Assembly (NCBI GenBank): GCA_021772095.1
Contig: JADYXR010000033.1
Location: 62,001 to 126,000 of the forward strand
Source: Candidatus Obscuribacter sp.
GTDB taxonomy: Bacteria; Cyanobacteriota; Vampirovibrionia; Obscuribacterales; Obscuribacteraceae
Direction: 5' to 3'
Length of the DNA stretch: 64,000 bases
This document shows positions 17,751 to 25,073 of this stretch, piece by piece. The notes under the pieces are model-generated. The model was not told where the DNA came from, ran no database searches, and saw only the letters and a program-made list of their open reading frames with translations. Both the position numbers and the translations under genes were made by a program. The first letter of the stretch is position 1, and every line of letters starts with the position of its first letter.

Positions 17751-18827
17751 TTACTCGCTGTCAAGACGTCCCTCAGTATAACGGTAAGGTACACCTATAG
17801 ATCTACTACCACCTAGTGATTCGCCTGGAATGTAACGCGATGGTGCGACATCAATGCGGTGAGCAGACGGTGCGGTCTTAGGTTTTCGAACAACTGGCGG
17901 CTTCACACGCTTGACTGCCGGAGCCGTTGTGCGCAAAGCGGTTGCACCTGTGGTGTTGGTCACCGCGGATGGATCAGCTGGAACGCCGGTCGGAGTGCTG
18001 AACTCTCGATCGACTTTCTGTCCTGCCGGACCGAATGTTTCGTGTTTGCCTTGATAGGAAACGTTGAGACTGGCTCCGTTACCGGTTCTTACCTTGAGAC
18101 CGGCGACGTCCTGGAAGTCGCGGCGATCGCCGGCTTCGAGGAATCCAGTGAACAATGACTCGCCGGTGGAAACCGACTTCACTTCGGTCCATACGTGTTG
18201 GCTGGCCTGAAGCTGGATGCGGCAATCTTTTTCAGTTGCCGTTGTTGGAGTCGGTGCCGTTGACGAATTAACGACCGCGGTCGGTGGCGCCGTAGGCTGA
18301 ACTTTATTGAAAGCCGAAGCGGTATCACCGAGCCCAGTAAGCGACGGATCATGCTTCGTCATATAGATCGAGTTTTGATACATCATGATGTATCCCATTC
18401 CGACCAGAACCATAATAAGTAGAACGGCAGGCCAGAAGAAAGTCTTTGCGAAGCCTGGTCGCGGCGGTTCCATGATTGAAACTTTGCTGACCGAAGGTAT
18501 CATCACAGGTTGAGATTGAACTGCAACGCTTTTGCCTTTCTGCTGCGCAAATCCGCGCAGGAAGCCACGCCCGTTATCATGCGCTTCTTCGATGAATTGC
18601 TTATATTCTTCCGACAAGCCTTTGCCGTTTAGTCCTAGAATATCGGCATAACGCTTAATGAAACCGGCCACATAAACCGACTCCGGCAGCTGCTCGCTGT
18701 CGCCATTCTCGATTGCTTCGAGATTAGTCGTTGGTATTTTGGTCTTGTCGTATATCTGTCCAAGCGTCAAACCGCGGCTTTCACGTGCGTTCTTCAGCTT
18801 CTGACCAATTTGCTCCAGGCTCGACAC
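17751..18827 (-). CDS. rodZ: RodZ-like cytoskeletal/cell-shape protein
   Basis: RodZ links MreB to the cell-wall synthesis machinery. The protein has the full layout: an N-terminal helix-turn-helix of the Xre/HTH_25 type (SLEQIGQKLKNARESRGLTL, then TNLEAIENGDSEQLPESVYV), one transmembrane helix (WPAVLLIMVLVGMGYIMMY) and a beta-rich C-terminal DUF4115-like domain (VWTEVKSVSTGESLFTGFLE). A polar Arg/Pro tail follows. I place the start at a GTG (18827) with AGGAG eight bases upstream. That ribosome site overlaps the rluB stop codon, so the two genes are probably translationally coupled; an ATG at 18887 would overlap rluB by 49 bp. The MreB operon lies 27 kb away. Confidence 0.82.
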   Translation of the reverse strand: MSSLEQIGQKLKNARESRGLTLGQIYDKTKIPTTNLEAIENGDSEQLPESVYVAGFIKRYADILGLNGKGLSEEYKQFIEEAHDNGRGFLRGFAQQKGKSVAVQSQPVMIPSVSKVSIMEPPRPGFAKTFFWPAVLLIMVLVGMGYIMMYQNSIYMTKHDPSLTGLGDTASAFNKVQPTAPPTAVVNSSTAPTPTTATEKDCRIQLQASQHVWTEVKSVSTGESLFTGFLEAGDRRDFQDVAGLKVRTGNGASLNVSYQGKHETFGPAGQKVDREFSTPTGVPADPSAVTNTTGATALRTTAPAVKRVKPPVVRKPKTAPSAHRIDVAPSRYIPGESLGGSRSIGVPYRYTEGRLDSE

Positions 18828-18838
18828 CCCGGCTACTC

Positions 18839-19573
18839 CTATAACTGGCAACACCACTCGATTTCCTTTGGCGACAGGTAACGCCACTCTCCAGGCCCCA
18901 TCGGCTTCAATTGTAACCTACCAATGGCAACTCTGACCAAACGAATAACTGGATGGCCAACATGTTCGCACATCCGGCGAATCTGCCGGTTTCGCCCTTC
19001 GCAGATAGATATACAGAAGGCCGTTCGATCGCCTCTTTCATGTATATCAGAAACGATCGCAGGTTGCGTCATTCCGTCTTCTAGCTCCACTCCTTCGGCA
19101 AGGTCGTTGAAAACAAAGTTTTCCGGGACGCCTCGGACAGTGACCTGATATTTTTTCCATACAGTTTTTGATGGATGAGTTAAACGATAGGCAACATCGC
19201 CGTCGTTTGAAAGGATGAGTAAACCTTCAGAGTCGCGATCCAGTCGACCGACCGGCTTCAAGTGCGACAAAGTTTGCGGGAGCAGATCGATCACGTTTTT
19301 CCGCCCCAGCTCGTCAGAGCGCGTGGCCACTACACCTTTGGGTTTGTAGAGCGCGATGTACATCTTCTTTTTGAAGTTGAGCGGCTCATTGTCTACCGAG
19401 AGCCTGTCTTTATCAGGATTGACGATGAAATTGAATTCTTTGACGACTAAACCATTGACCTTGACGCGACCGCGACTAATCGCATCATCAGCCTGTCTTC
19501 GCGACATAACACCAGTCGACGCCACGGCTCGATTGAGTCGAAGTGATGCATTTGATTTTCTATGATCGGCCAT
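18839..19573 (-). CDS. rluB: 23S rRNA pseudouridine synthase, RluB/RsuA family
   Basis: This enzyme isomerises a specific uridine of ribosomal RNA. The 244-residue protein has an N-terminal S4 RNA-binding domain (LRLNRAVASTGVMSRRQADD) and a catalytic domain with the family motif PVGRLDRDSEGLLILSNDGD, where the first Asp after GRL is the nucleophile. YKPKGVVAT and EGRNRQIRRMCEHVGHPV also fit. RluB (U2605 of 23S rRNA) is the most likely member, but RsuA or RluE types are not excluded. It ends 11 bases before the rodZ-like start. Confidence 0.88.
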   Translation of the reverse strand: MADHRKSNASLRLNRAVASTGVMSRRQADDAISRGRVKVNGLVVKEFNFIVNPDKDRLSVDNEPLNFKKKMYIALYKPKGVVATRSDELGRKNVIDLLPQTLSHLKPVGRLDRDSEGLLILSNDGDVAYRLTHPSKTVWKKYQVTVRGVPENFVFNDLAEGVELEDGMTQPAIVSDIHERGDRTAFCISICEGRNRQIRRMCEHVGHPVIRLVRVAIGRLQLKPMGPGEWRYLSPKEIEWCCQL

Positions 19574-19698
19574 TTTATCGTCACCGCAGGTAGTACCATG
19601 GTCAACTGAAACATCTTATGCGTTTCGTGCCATCTTAAAAAATTGAGCGCGCTAGAAATAAATTCCGGCGCGCTCGAATTGATGTTTGCGCTAGCGAA

Positions 19699-20079
19699 TT
19701 AGCCGCCCGAGGTGGCGGATTCGACGTCGTCTACGAGAACTTGCGTGCTCTTGCCGGCCATGTCCTGCAATTTACTTGTCACTTGTTCTTTAGTTTGCTG
19801 AACGCTGTCCGACGCTTTTTTGATTACATCGCTGCTTTTGCCTTTGATGTCTTCGAGGGCATGTTCAGTTCTGTCTTTGAGAGTATGGAGTTTGCCGCCT
19901 GCACCATTGGACAGCTCGCCGAGCTGATCGGAGGCTTGTTTGTACAGGTCTTCGCTGCCGTCAGCCAACTGTCTGCGCAGTTCGGCGCCTGATTTTGGAG
20001 CAGAGAGAATGCCGAAGACGAAGCCTATCAGCCCGCCTACGACGAGTCCTTCGAAAAATCTTCCGGAATTGTCAGCCAT
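19699..20079 (-). CDS. YtxH-family small membrane protein
   Basis: A 126-residue protein with an N-terminal glycine-rich membrane helix (LVVGGLIGFVFGILSAPKSG), the YtxH signature in which the helix ends in APKSG. An amphipathic helix of about 85 residues with many Lys, Glu, Gln and Ser follows (for example SDVIKKASDSVQQTKEQ). YtxH proteins are general-stress proteins of unknown function. It is last in a three-gene unit (YtxH, DUF948-like, YtxH), 36 bp after its neighbour. Confidence 0.75.
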   Translation of the reverse strand: MADNSGRFFEGLVVGGLIGFVFGILSAPKSGAELRRQLADGSEDLYKQASDQLGELSNGAGGKLHTLKDRTEHALEDIKGKSSDVIKKASDSVQQTKEQVTSKLQDMAGKSTQVLVDDVESATSGG

Positions 20080-20115
20080 CGTCCTTCACCTCACCTTAAT
20101 ACTTCAGAGTTTTAT

Positions 20116-20541
20116 TTAAACAGATTTTGAAACGGGTTTCGTTGTTTGCTTCTCGATAGCACGTTCTGATTTGGGTGTCGGCTTGCCGTCGAGATAGGCT
20201 TGCCAACCAGCCATCAGGCCGGCTCCCCAGACGCTTGAATGAGATTTGGCTTGATCAGCGACGTGTGCGATGTTGCCGGTGACGTCTTCGACTTTGGTGC
20301 CGACGTCGGTAATCCGTTGTTCTGCGATTGCTTTGATTTCCTGGACGCTGCCGAGGACGAGATTGACCTCATTCAGGGTCGGTCCGAGTTCTTTATCTAA
20401 AGTTCTGATCAGGCTTTCCGTGGCATCTAGAGTGCGTTCTGATTGTTTGATCAAACTAGAAATCGGCAGTGTCAAAACAGCCAACAAAATTGTGATTGCC
20501 AAAAAAAGAAAAATTACGATCTGGTCCAAAAGCTCTGGCAC
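20116..20541 (-). CDS. DUF948-like small membrane protein
   Basis: A 141-residue protein with an N-terminal membrane helix (IVIFLFLAITILLAVLTLPI) and a long amphipathic helical region with a repeated pattern (TLDKELGPTLNEVNLVLGSV), as in DUF948 proteins. The C-terminus has WGAGLMAGWQAYLDGKPTPK. It sits between the two YtxH genes (34 and 36 bp gaps), an arrangement also seen in Firmicutes and cyanobacteria. The function is unknown; a role in envelope stress is inference from the partners. Confidence 0.65.
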   Translation of the reverse strand: MPELLDQIVIFLFLAITILLAVLTLPISSLIKQSERTLDATESLIRTLDKELGPTLNEVNLVLGSVQEIKAIAEQRITDVGTKVEDVTGNIAHVADQAKSHSSVWGAGLMAGWQAYLDGKPTPKSERAIEKQTTKPVSKSV

Positions 20542-20575
20542 GATTGACGCCCCTTGATGTGAAACGGACGGTTAG

Positions 20576-20932
20576 TTATTTGTGTTGGAACGGGAGAACG
20601 GCTCCGCCGCCGAGTTCCAATTCTTCGCGTCTTTTTGCGGCGGCAAGCTTACCAGCTGCCACAGCCTGTTTCAGACGAACCGTCTGTTCTTCAACCACCA
20701 GTTGAACGTAATTCAACGCCGATGCGTAAAGATCTAGCGAGTCGTCAACCAGCTCGCCTACGCGTTCTGGAACATCCTTCGCCGTTTTTTTGAGCACTCC
20801 GCGCACTTCGTCGCCGGATTTTGGAGTGGTGAGAAGGGCCAATGTGACACCACCAACCGCTCCTATCGTGACACCGACGAGCCAGGATGCAATTCCCACA
20901 CCGGAGCCTCGTTCTCTCGAATCGTTAGCCAT
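20576..20932 (-). CDS. YtxH-family small membrane protein (second copy)
   Basis: A 118-residue protein. The membrane helix (IASWLVGVTIGAVGGVTLAL) ends in TTPKSGDEVRG, the YtxH signature. A helical region with many Val, Leu, Lys and Glu follows (ALNYVQLVVEEQTVRLKQAV), and then a Gly/Phe-containing end. It is the first gene of the trio and has a similar layout to the 126-residue copy. The two are too different to be a recent duplication. Confidence 0.72.
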   Translation of the reverse strand: MANDSRERGSGVGIASWLVGVTIGAVGGVTLALLTTPKSGDEVRGVLKKTAKDVPERVGELVDDSLDLYASALNYVQLVVEEQTVRLKQAVAAGKLAAAKRREELELGGGAVLPFQHK

Positions 20933-21057
20933 AGTTACTCCGAAAGACCACTTGACTTAGCTTTAACTTGCCTACTTTACCAAAAATAATCAAGATTGAT
21001 CCATCTCAACAATTGAATTGTTGCGATATATGGGCGTTTTCGCAGTGCTGCCAGGGC

Positions 21058-22356
21058 TCAAACTACGGGCGTCTTCGCTTCCAGTTCGATAAACATGCCT
21101 TCGAGCACATCGCAGAGATGCTCAGCAATGGCGCGTTTTGGCATACGTTGTAAATTTTCCCGGCTGCCGTCAGCTCCAAGAATGATTACTGCGTTGTCAT
21201 CACTGCCGAATCCGATATCGGGGACGGTGATGTCATTAGCAACAATCATGTCGAGGTTTTTGCGCTTCAATTTTTGAGCGGCATTATTGAGCAATTCTTC
21301 TGACTCAGCGGCAAAACCAATCAGAATCTGATCGGGGCGTTTTACTCGGCCCAGAAGGTCGATGATGTCCGGGTTTTTGGTGAATTCAAGCACCAGATCT
21401 TCTGATTCGGTTTTCTTGATTTTGTGATTCGCCACGCGTAACGCGCGAAAATCCGCTACAGCAGCCGTCATCACCAGGGCGTCGCAAGTATCGAATTCGG
21501 ACTCGACCACTTCCTGCATGTCATGCGCTGTTTCAACGACGATGACTTGATAGCTGCGATTAACCTGAACGGTTGATACCAGAATGACTTCCGCTCCACG
21601 ACCGGCTAGAGCGTCGGCCATCGCGATTCCCATTTTGCCCGAAGAGCGGTTGCCGATGAAACGCACAGGGTCAATCGGCTCTCTGGTGCCACCTGCGGTG
21701 ACCATCACTTGCCGTCCGGTCAAAGTTCCATGCGCCAGGAGCCGCGCCGCCACTGCCGCGACAATGCTCTCTACCGACGCCATTTTGCCGGAACCAATAT
21801 CGCCGCATGCCACTTCGCCGAACTCAGGCGGAATAATGTCATAACGAAAACGATTCTCCAAAGTCTCGAGATTGTTTTGGGTAGCCGGATGCGCCAGCAT
21901 AGTCGGATTCATCGCCGGGGCAATCATCACTTTTGCCTGCGACGCAATCACCATGGTGGTTAGCAAATCGTCACAAATTCCATTGGCGAGCTTACCGATG
22001 ACATCGGCTGTGGCAGGCGCGATCAAGATGAGGTCGGCTTTCTTAGCCAGTTCTATATGTTCCGGGCGCCAGTTGTCGGATTGACCGAACTGTTCGCAAT
22101 GCGCCTGATTGCGCGTGATTGTCGTGAGACTGAGCTGCGTAACGAACTCTTTGGCGTTAGGCGTCATCACTACATGAACGTCAGCCCCAGCGCGCCTCAG
22201 CGCCGACGCCAGATCGCAGGCTTTATACGCTGCGATGCCTCCGGCGACACCTAATAGTATCGTTTTGTTTTCAAGTGGGACAAAATTGTCCAACTCGCCG
22301 CTATTCGCCTTCTTGTCTTTTCCTCTCAAAGACTTCGACTGCCCCTTGTTTTTCAT
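21058..22356 (-). CDS. coaBC: Bifunctional CoaBC: phosphopantothenoylcysteine synthetase/decarboxylase
   Basis: CoaBC makes 4'-phosphopantetheine for coenzyme A: the CoaB half ligates cysteine to phosphopantothenate with CTP, and the CoaC half decarboxylates the product using FMN. The CoaC domain (about 30-205) has LGVAGGIAAYKACDLASAL and the APAMNPTM motif. The CoaB domain has GGTREPIDPVRFIGNRSSGK, AAVADFR and KIKKTESEDL with the conserved Lys. A Lys-rich N-terminal extension of about 30 residues precedes the core. I choose ATG 22356, with GAGG five bases upstream, over GTG 22362. It is transcribed away from metG. Confidence 0.94.
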   Translation of the reverse strand: MKNKGQSKSLRGKDKKANSGELDNFVPLENKTILLGVAGGIAAYKACDLASALRRAGADVHVVMTPNAKEFVTQLSLTTITRNQAHCEQFGQSDNWRPEHIELAKKADLILIAPATADVIGKLANGICDDLLTTMVIASQAKVMIAPAMNPTMLAHPATQNNLETLENRFRYDIIPPEFGEVACGDIGSGKMASVESIVAAVAARLLAHGTLTGRQVMVTAGGTREPIDPVRFIGNRSSGKMGIAMADALAGRGAEVILVSTVQVNRSYQVIVVETAHDMQEVVESEFDTCDALVMTAAVADFRALRVANHKIKKTESEDLVLEFTKNPDIIDLLGRVKRPDQILIGFAAESEELLNNAAQKLKRKNLDMIVANDITVPDIGFGSDDNAVIILGADGSRENLQRMPKRAIAEHLCDVLEGMFIELEAKTPVV

Positions 22357-22505
22357 AACCACCTCGAGCTCAGCATTCCCTGTATTATTATGATTCTACT
22401 CGCGCTAATTAGCTACTCACTTGATTACCTCAAGCGAGCTTTTCCGGGCTTGTTAGCGGGTTTCCTACGTTAAATTTTCGCAGCTTATTTTAAATTTTGG
22501 CAGTT

Positions 22506-22523
22506 ATTCCTCTAACGAGGAAT
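22506..22523 (+). promoter_or_regulatory. Short hairpin in the metG leader
   Basis: ATTCCTC, four loop bases, GAGGAAT: a perfect 7-bp stem just before the metG ribosome site (GAGG at 22526-22529). It is too small for a T-box or a SAM riboswitch. An effect on translation is possible. Confidence 0.3.
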
Positions 22524-22538
22524 CTAGAGGTTTGTTAA

Positions 22539-24155
22539 ATGGAGAAGTTTTACGTCACCACCGCAATTGACTATGTCAATTCGACTCCCCACATCGGACA
22601 TGCGTATGAAAAAATCGCAGCCGATATCGTGGCGCGTTACCACCGCATTCGGGGCAAAGATGTCTTCTTCATGACCGGGGTGGACGAACACGGCAGCAAA
22701 GTCGAGAAATCGGCTGCAGATGCGGGAAAAACGCCTAAAGAATTTTGCGACGAGATGGCTGAGAAGTTTCAACTGGCCTGGACTAAACTGAATCTATCTC
22801 ACGATAAATTTATTCGCACCACCGATCCCGACCACGAACAAGCAGTCCAGGTTCTGTTCTTGAAGCTTCTGGAAAAGGGTGACATTTACAAAGGCACTTA
22901 TACGGGACTGTATTGCGAAGGTTGCGAAGACTTTGTCAGAGAGCGCGATCTGGACGAGAACGGCAACTGCTTCAATCACAAAAAACCACCGAAGCAATTA
23001 GAAGAAGACAACTACTTTTTCCGGCTCACCAGTTACAAAGACAAAATTCGTGAGTGGCTGACTCGCTGTCCTGATGCGGTTAGACCAGAAGGCCGCAAGA
23101 AAGAAATTCTCAATCAACTTGATGATCCGGAACTCGCCGATTTCAGCGTGACGCGTTCGCGCAAATCTTTGACCTGGGGAATTCCAGTGCCGGGCAAAGA
23201 AGATCAAGTAATCTACGTATGGATAGATGCGCTTTCCAACTATATAACCGGCGCCGGTTATCCTCACGATCCGGTAAAATTCGCGCGCTATTGGCCGGCT
23301 GATTTGCATTTAATCGGCAAGGACATCAATAAATTCCACTCGATCTTTTGGCCCGCACTTTTGATGGCGGCCGACATCGAGGTGCCACGCCAAGTTTTTG
23401 CCCATGGTTTCATTACCGTCAACGGACAAAAGATCAGCAAGTCTCTCGGCAATGTGATCGATCCAATCACACTGGTCGACACATACGGCGCAGATGCCGT
23501 TCGCTTCTACCTGTTCGCCGGTACTCCGTTTGATAATGACGGCGATTTTTCAATTCGCGATTTCGCTGACAAAGTAAATGCAGAGCTGGCCAACAATCTC
23601 GGCAACTTGCTAAACCGAGTGCTGACGCTGGTTGACAAAAACTGTGGCGGAGCGGTGCCGATCCTCGATCCAGGCGAAACCGTCGATCATACGTTGAGAC
23701 AACAAGCAAACGAAATTCACCGTGTTGTAGATAAACACATGGAGCGACTGGAATTTGCCAAAGCGATCGAAGCGATTTTTGCGCTTGTCGATCAAGCGAA
23801 TAAATATCTCAACGATGAAAAACCCTGGTCGCTTTTCAAAGAAGGCAAAACCAAAGAAGGCTCCGTGGTGCTTTATACGTGCCTCGAAGTGTTGCGCCGC
23901 GTGACGATGAATGTATATCCGTTTACGCCGGAACTTGCGCAAAAGATTTGGGAGCAGTTAGGATACTCAGACGATGTCGGAAAGATCGGCGATCGCATTG
24001 ATGATAACTTCTTCGATCCAATTCAGCCTGGCATGAAGATCAATAACACCGGTCCTGTTTTCAAACGAATAGAACTTCCGGAAGTTCCTGAAGATGAGGA
24101 AGCCCTCGTCGAAGCCGGACAGAAAAAAGACGATAAGAAGAAAAAAGACAAGTAA
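22539..24155 (+). CDS. metG: Methionyl-tRNA synthetase
   Basis: A class I aminoacyl-tRNA synthetase that charges tRNA-Met. The 538-residue protein has HIGH (HIGHAYEK, about residue 19), a zinc-knuckle insertion with CEGCEDF and one further Cys, and a KMSKS variant KISKSLGN near residue 300. The anticodon-binding helical domain follows. No C-terminal tRNA-binding EMAPII domain is present. It ends in a very Lys/Asp-rich tail (KKDDKKKKDK). The type resembles the Thermus/Bacillus form by its zinc region. A small membrane protein follows 15 bp later and may be co-transcribed. Confidence 0.96.
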   Translation: MEKFYVTTAIDYVNSTPHIGHAYEKIAADIVARYHRIRGKDVFFMTGVDEHGSKVEKSAADAGKTPKEFCDEMAEKFQLAWTKLNLSHDKFIRTTDPDHEQAVQVLFLKLLEKGDIYKGTYTGLYCEGCEDFVRERDLDENGNCFNHKKPPKQLEEDNYFFRLTSYKDKIREWLTRCPDAVRPEGRKKEILNQLDDPELADFSVTRSRKSLTWGIPVPGKEDQVIYVWIDALSNYITGAGYPHDPVKFARYWPADLHLIGKDINKFHSIFWPALLMAADIEVPRQVFAHGFITVNGQKISKSLGNVIDPITLVDTYGADAVRFYLFAGTPFDNDGDFSIRDFADKVNAELANNLGNLLNRVLTLVDKNCGGAVPILDPGETVDHTLRQQANEIHRVVDKHMERLEFAKAIEAIFALVDQANKYLNDEKPWSLFKEGKTKEGSVVLYTCLEVLRRVTMNVYPFTPELAQKIWEQLGYSDDVGKIGDRIDDNFFDPIQPGMKINNTGPVFKRIELPEVPEDEEALVEAGQKKDDKKKKDK

Positions 24156-24170
24156 CTATTTAGAACGACC

Positions 24171-24671
24171 ATGCGCGCATTTTTCTTATTCTTAGTCGGA
24201 GTGATACTGGCGAGCCATGCGTTAGGTTCTGCCGTTTACGCTCAAGGCGAAACCGGTGTGCGAGCCGAACAATATGGTGCAAAATCAGATGACTCCGTCG
24301 TGCCACCACCGGCAGTTTCAGACAATGATGAAACATCCTCTGCGAAAGATCCGGTGCCGGAGTCAGAGACGAAGGAAGACCGAGCACGCATCAATTACAG
24401 ACTCAATAAACCTTATGTTCTGGCTATTACTTTTATAGTAGCCGCGATTCTATTGCCGATTGCATTACTATCAACGACTGGCGGCGCGATCGCGTTTTGG
24501 ACCGGGAGAAAAAAACTCGGAGGCTTAGCGCTCGGGATCACTTTTCTGTGTTTACTGATCTCGGTCGCGGCGCCAGGCTTGAGCAACTTCTTGCTTGTCA
24601 GCCTGCAAGAAGCAAAAATGATCGCGATACCAAAAGACCCTGACCCGCCCAAAGAATCTCCGGTTCTTTAA
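24171..24671 (+). CDS. Signal-peptide membrane protein, unknown
   Basis: A 166-residue protein. Residues 1-25 form a clear signal peptide (FFLFLVGVILASHALGSAVY, then a cleavable AYA-like A-Q site), followed by about 55 polar residues facing outside. Two hydrophobic helices follow (AITFIVAAILLPIALLSTTG and LGGLALGITFLCLLISVA), separated by a short basic loop (GRKKL). The end is polar. No family motif is recognised. It begins 15 bp after metG. Confidence 0.6.
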   Translation: MRAFFLFLVGVILASHALGSAVYAQGETGVRAEQYGAKSDDSVVPPPAVSDNDETSSAKDPVPESETKEDRARINYRLNKPYVLAITFIVAAILLPIALLSTTGGAIAFWTGRKKLGGLALGITFLCLLISVAAPGLSNFLLVSLQEAKMIAIPKDPDPPKESPVL

Positions 24672-25073
24672 TGGGCGACCGATTGGGCGCCCGTGCGCTT
24701 TTCGCAGATTACTCGACCGAGACCACCAAAGTAACTTTTCACTCCTTCTGCTGAATCAACATAGCGGCAAGTACTCGAATTCGTTGAGATCCGCGGTATC
24801 CCAGTTACGGTAAGCTTTTCCAGCGTTTTTGCTGTCCGAATAAAATATCAACAACGCGTTTAAACACTAGAGGCCGAAAAAGCAGAATCGACGCTTCTTC
24901 CCTACCAGGTTAGCCTTTCCGGACACAATCGACGTTTCTTCCCGAACACGATCGACGTTTCTTCCCGAGCGCCGTCGACGTTTCGTCCCAACCACAATCG
25001 ACGTTCTTTCGAACACAGTCTACGGTCTTCCCGAACACAGTCGACGTTTCTTTCGGGCACAAGGGCTTGTCGG
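24672..25073. other. Intergenic gap of 402 bp with a tandem array
   Basis: The first half (24672-24880) shows nothing clear. The second half is the 22-23-bp array listed separately. A 113-codon minus-strand ORF runs through the array but is Arg/Cys-rich and only reflects the repeat. Confidence 0.5.
24884..25058. repeat. 22-23-bp degenerate tandem repeat, 6 full units plus one outlier
   Basis: Head-to-tail units start at 24925, 24948, 24971, 24994, 25015 and 25037. The consensus is about ACAATCGACGTTTCTTCCCGAAC, shown here as ACAATCGACGTTTCTTCC plus a short end. Units are 21-23 bp and differ from each other at 2-6 positions. An earlier, separated copy lies at 24884-24905. The array ends 15 bp beyond the kinase stop codon. 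It has no spacers, so it is not a CRISPR. Confidence 0.75.

Noticed and set aside
22440-22538. T-box or SAM riboswitch before metG
   Set aside because: The leader is short and has only one 7-bp hairpin; no T-box sequence or four-way junction is seen.
24884-25058. CRISPR array
   Set aside because: The units follow each other with no spacers and no cas gene is in the window.
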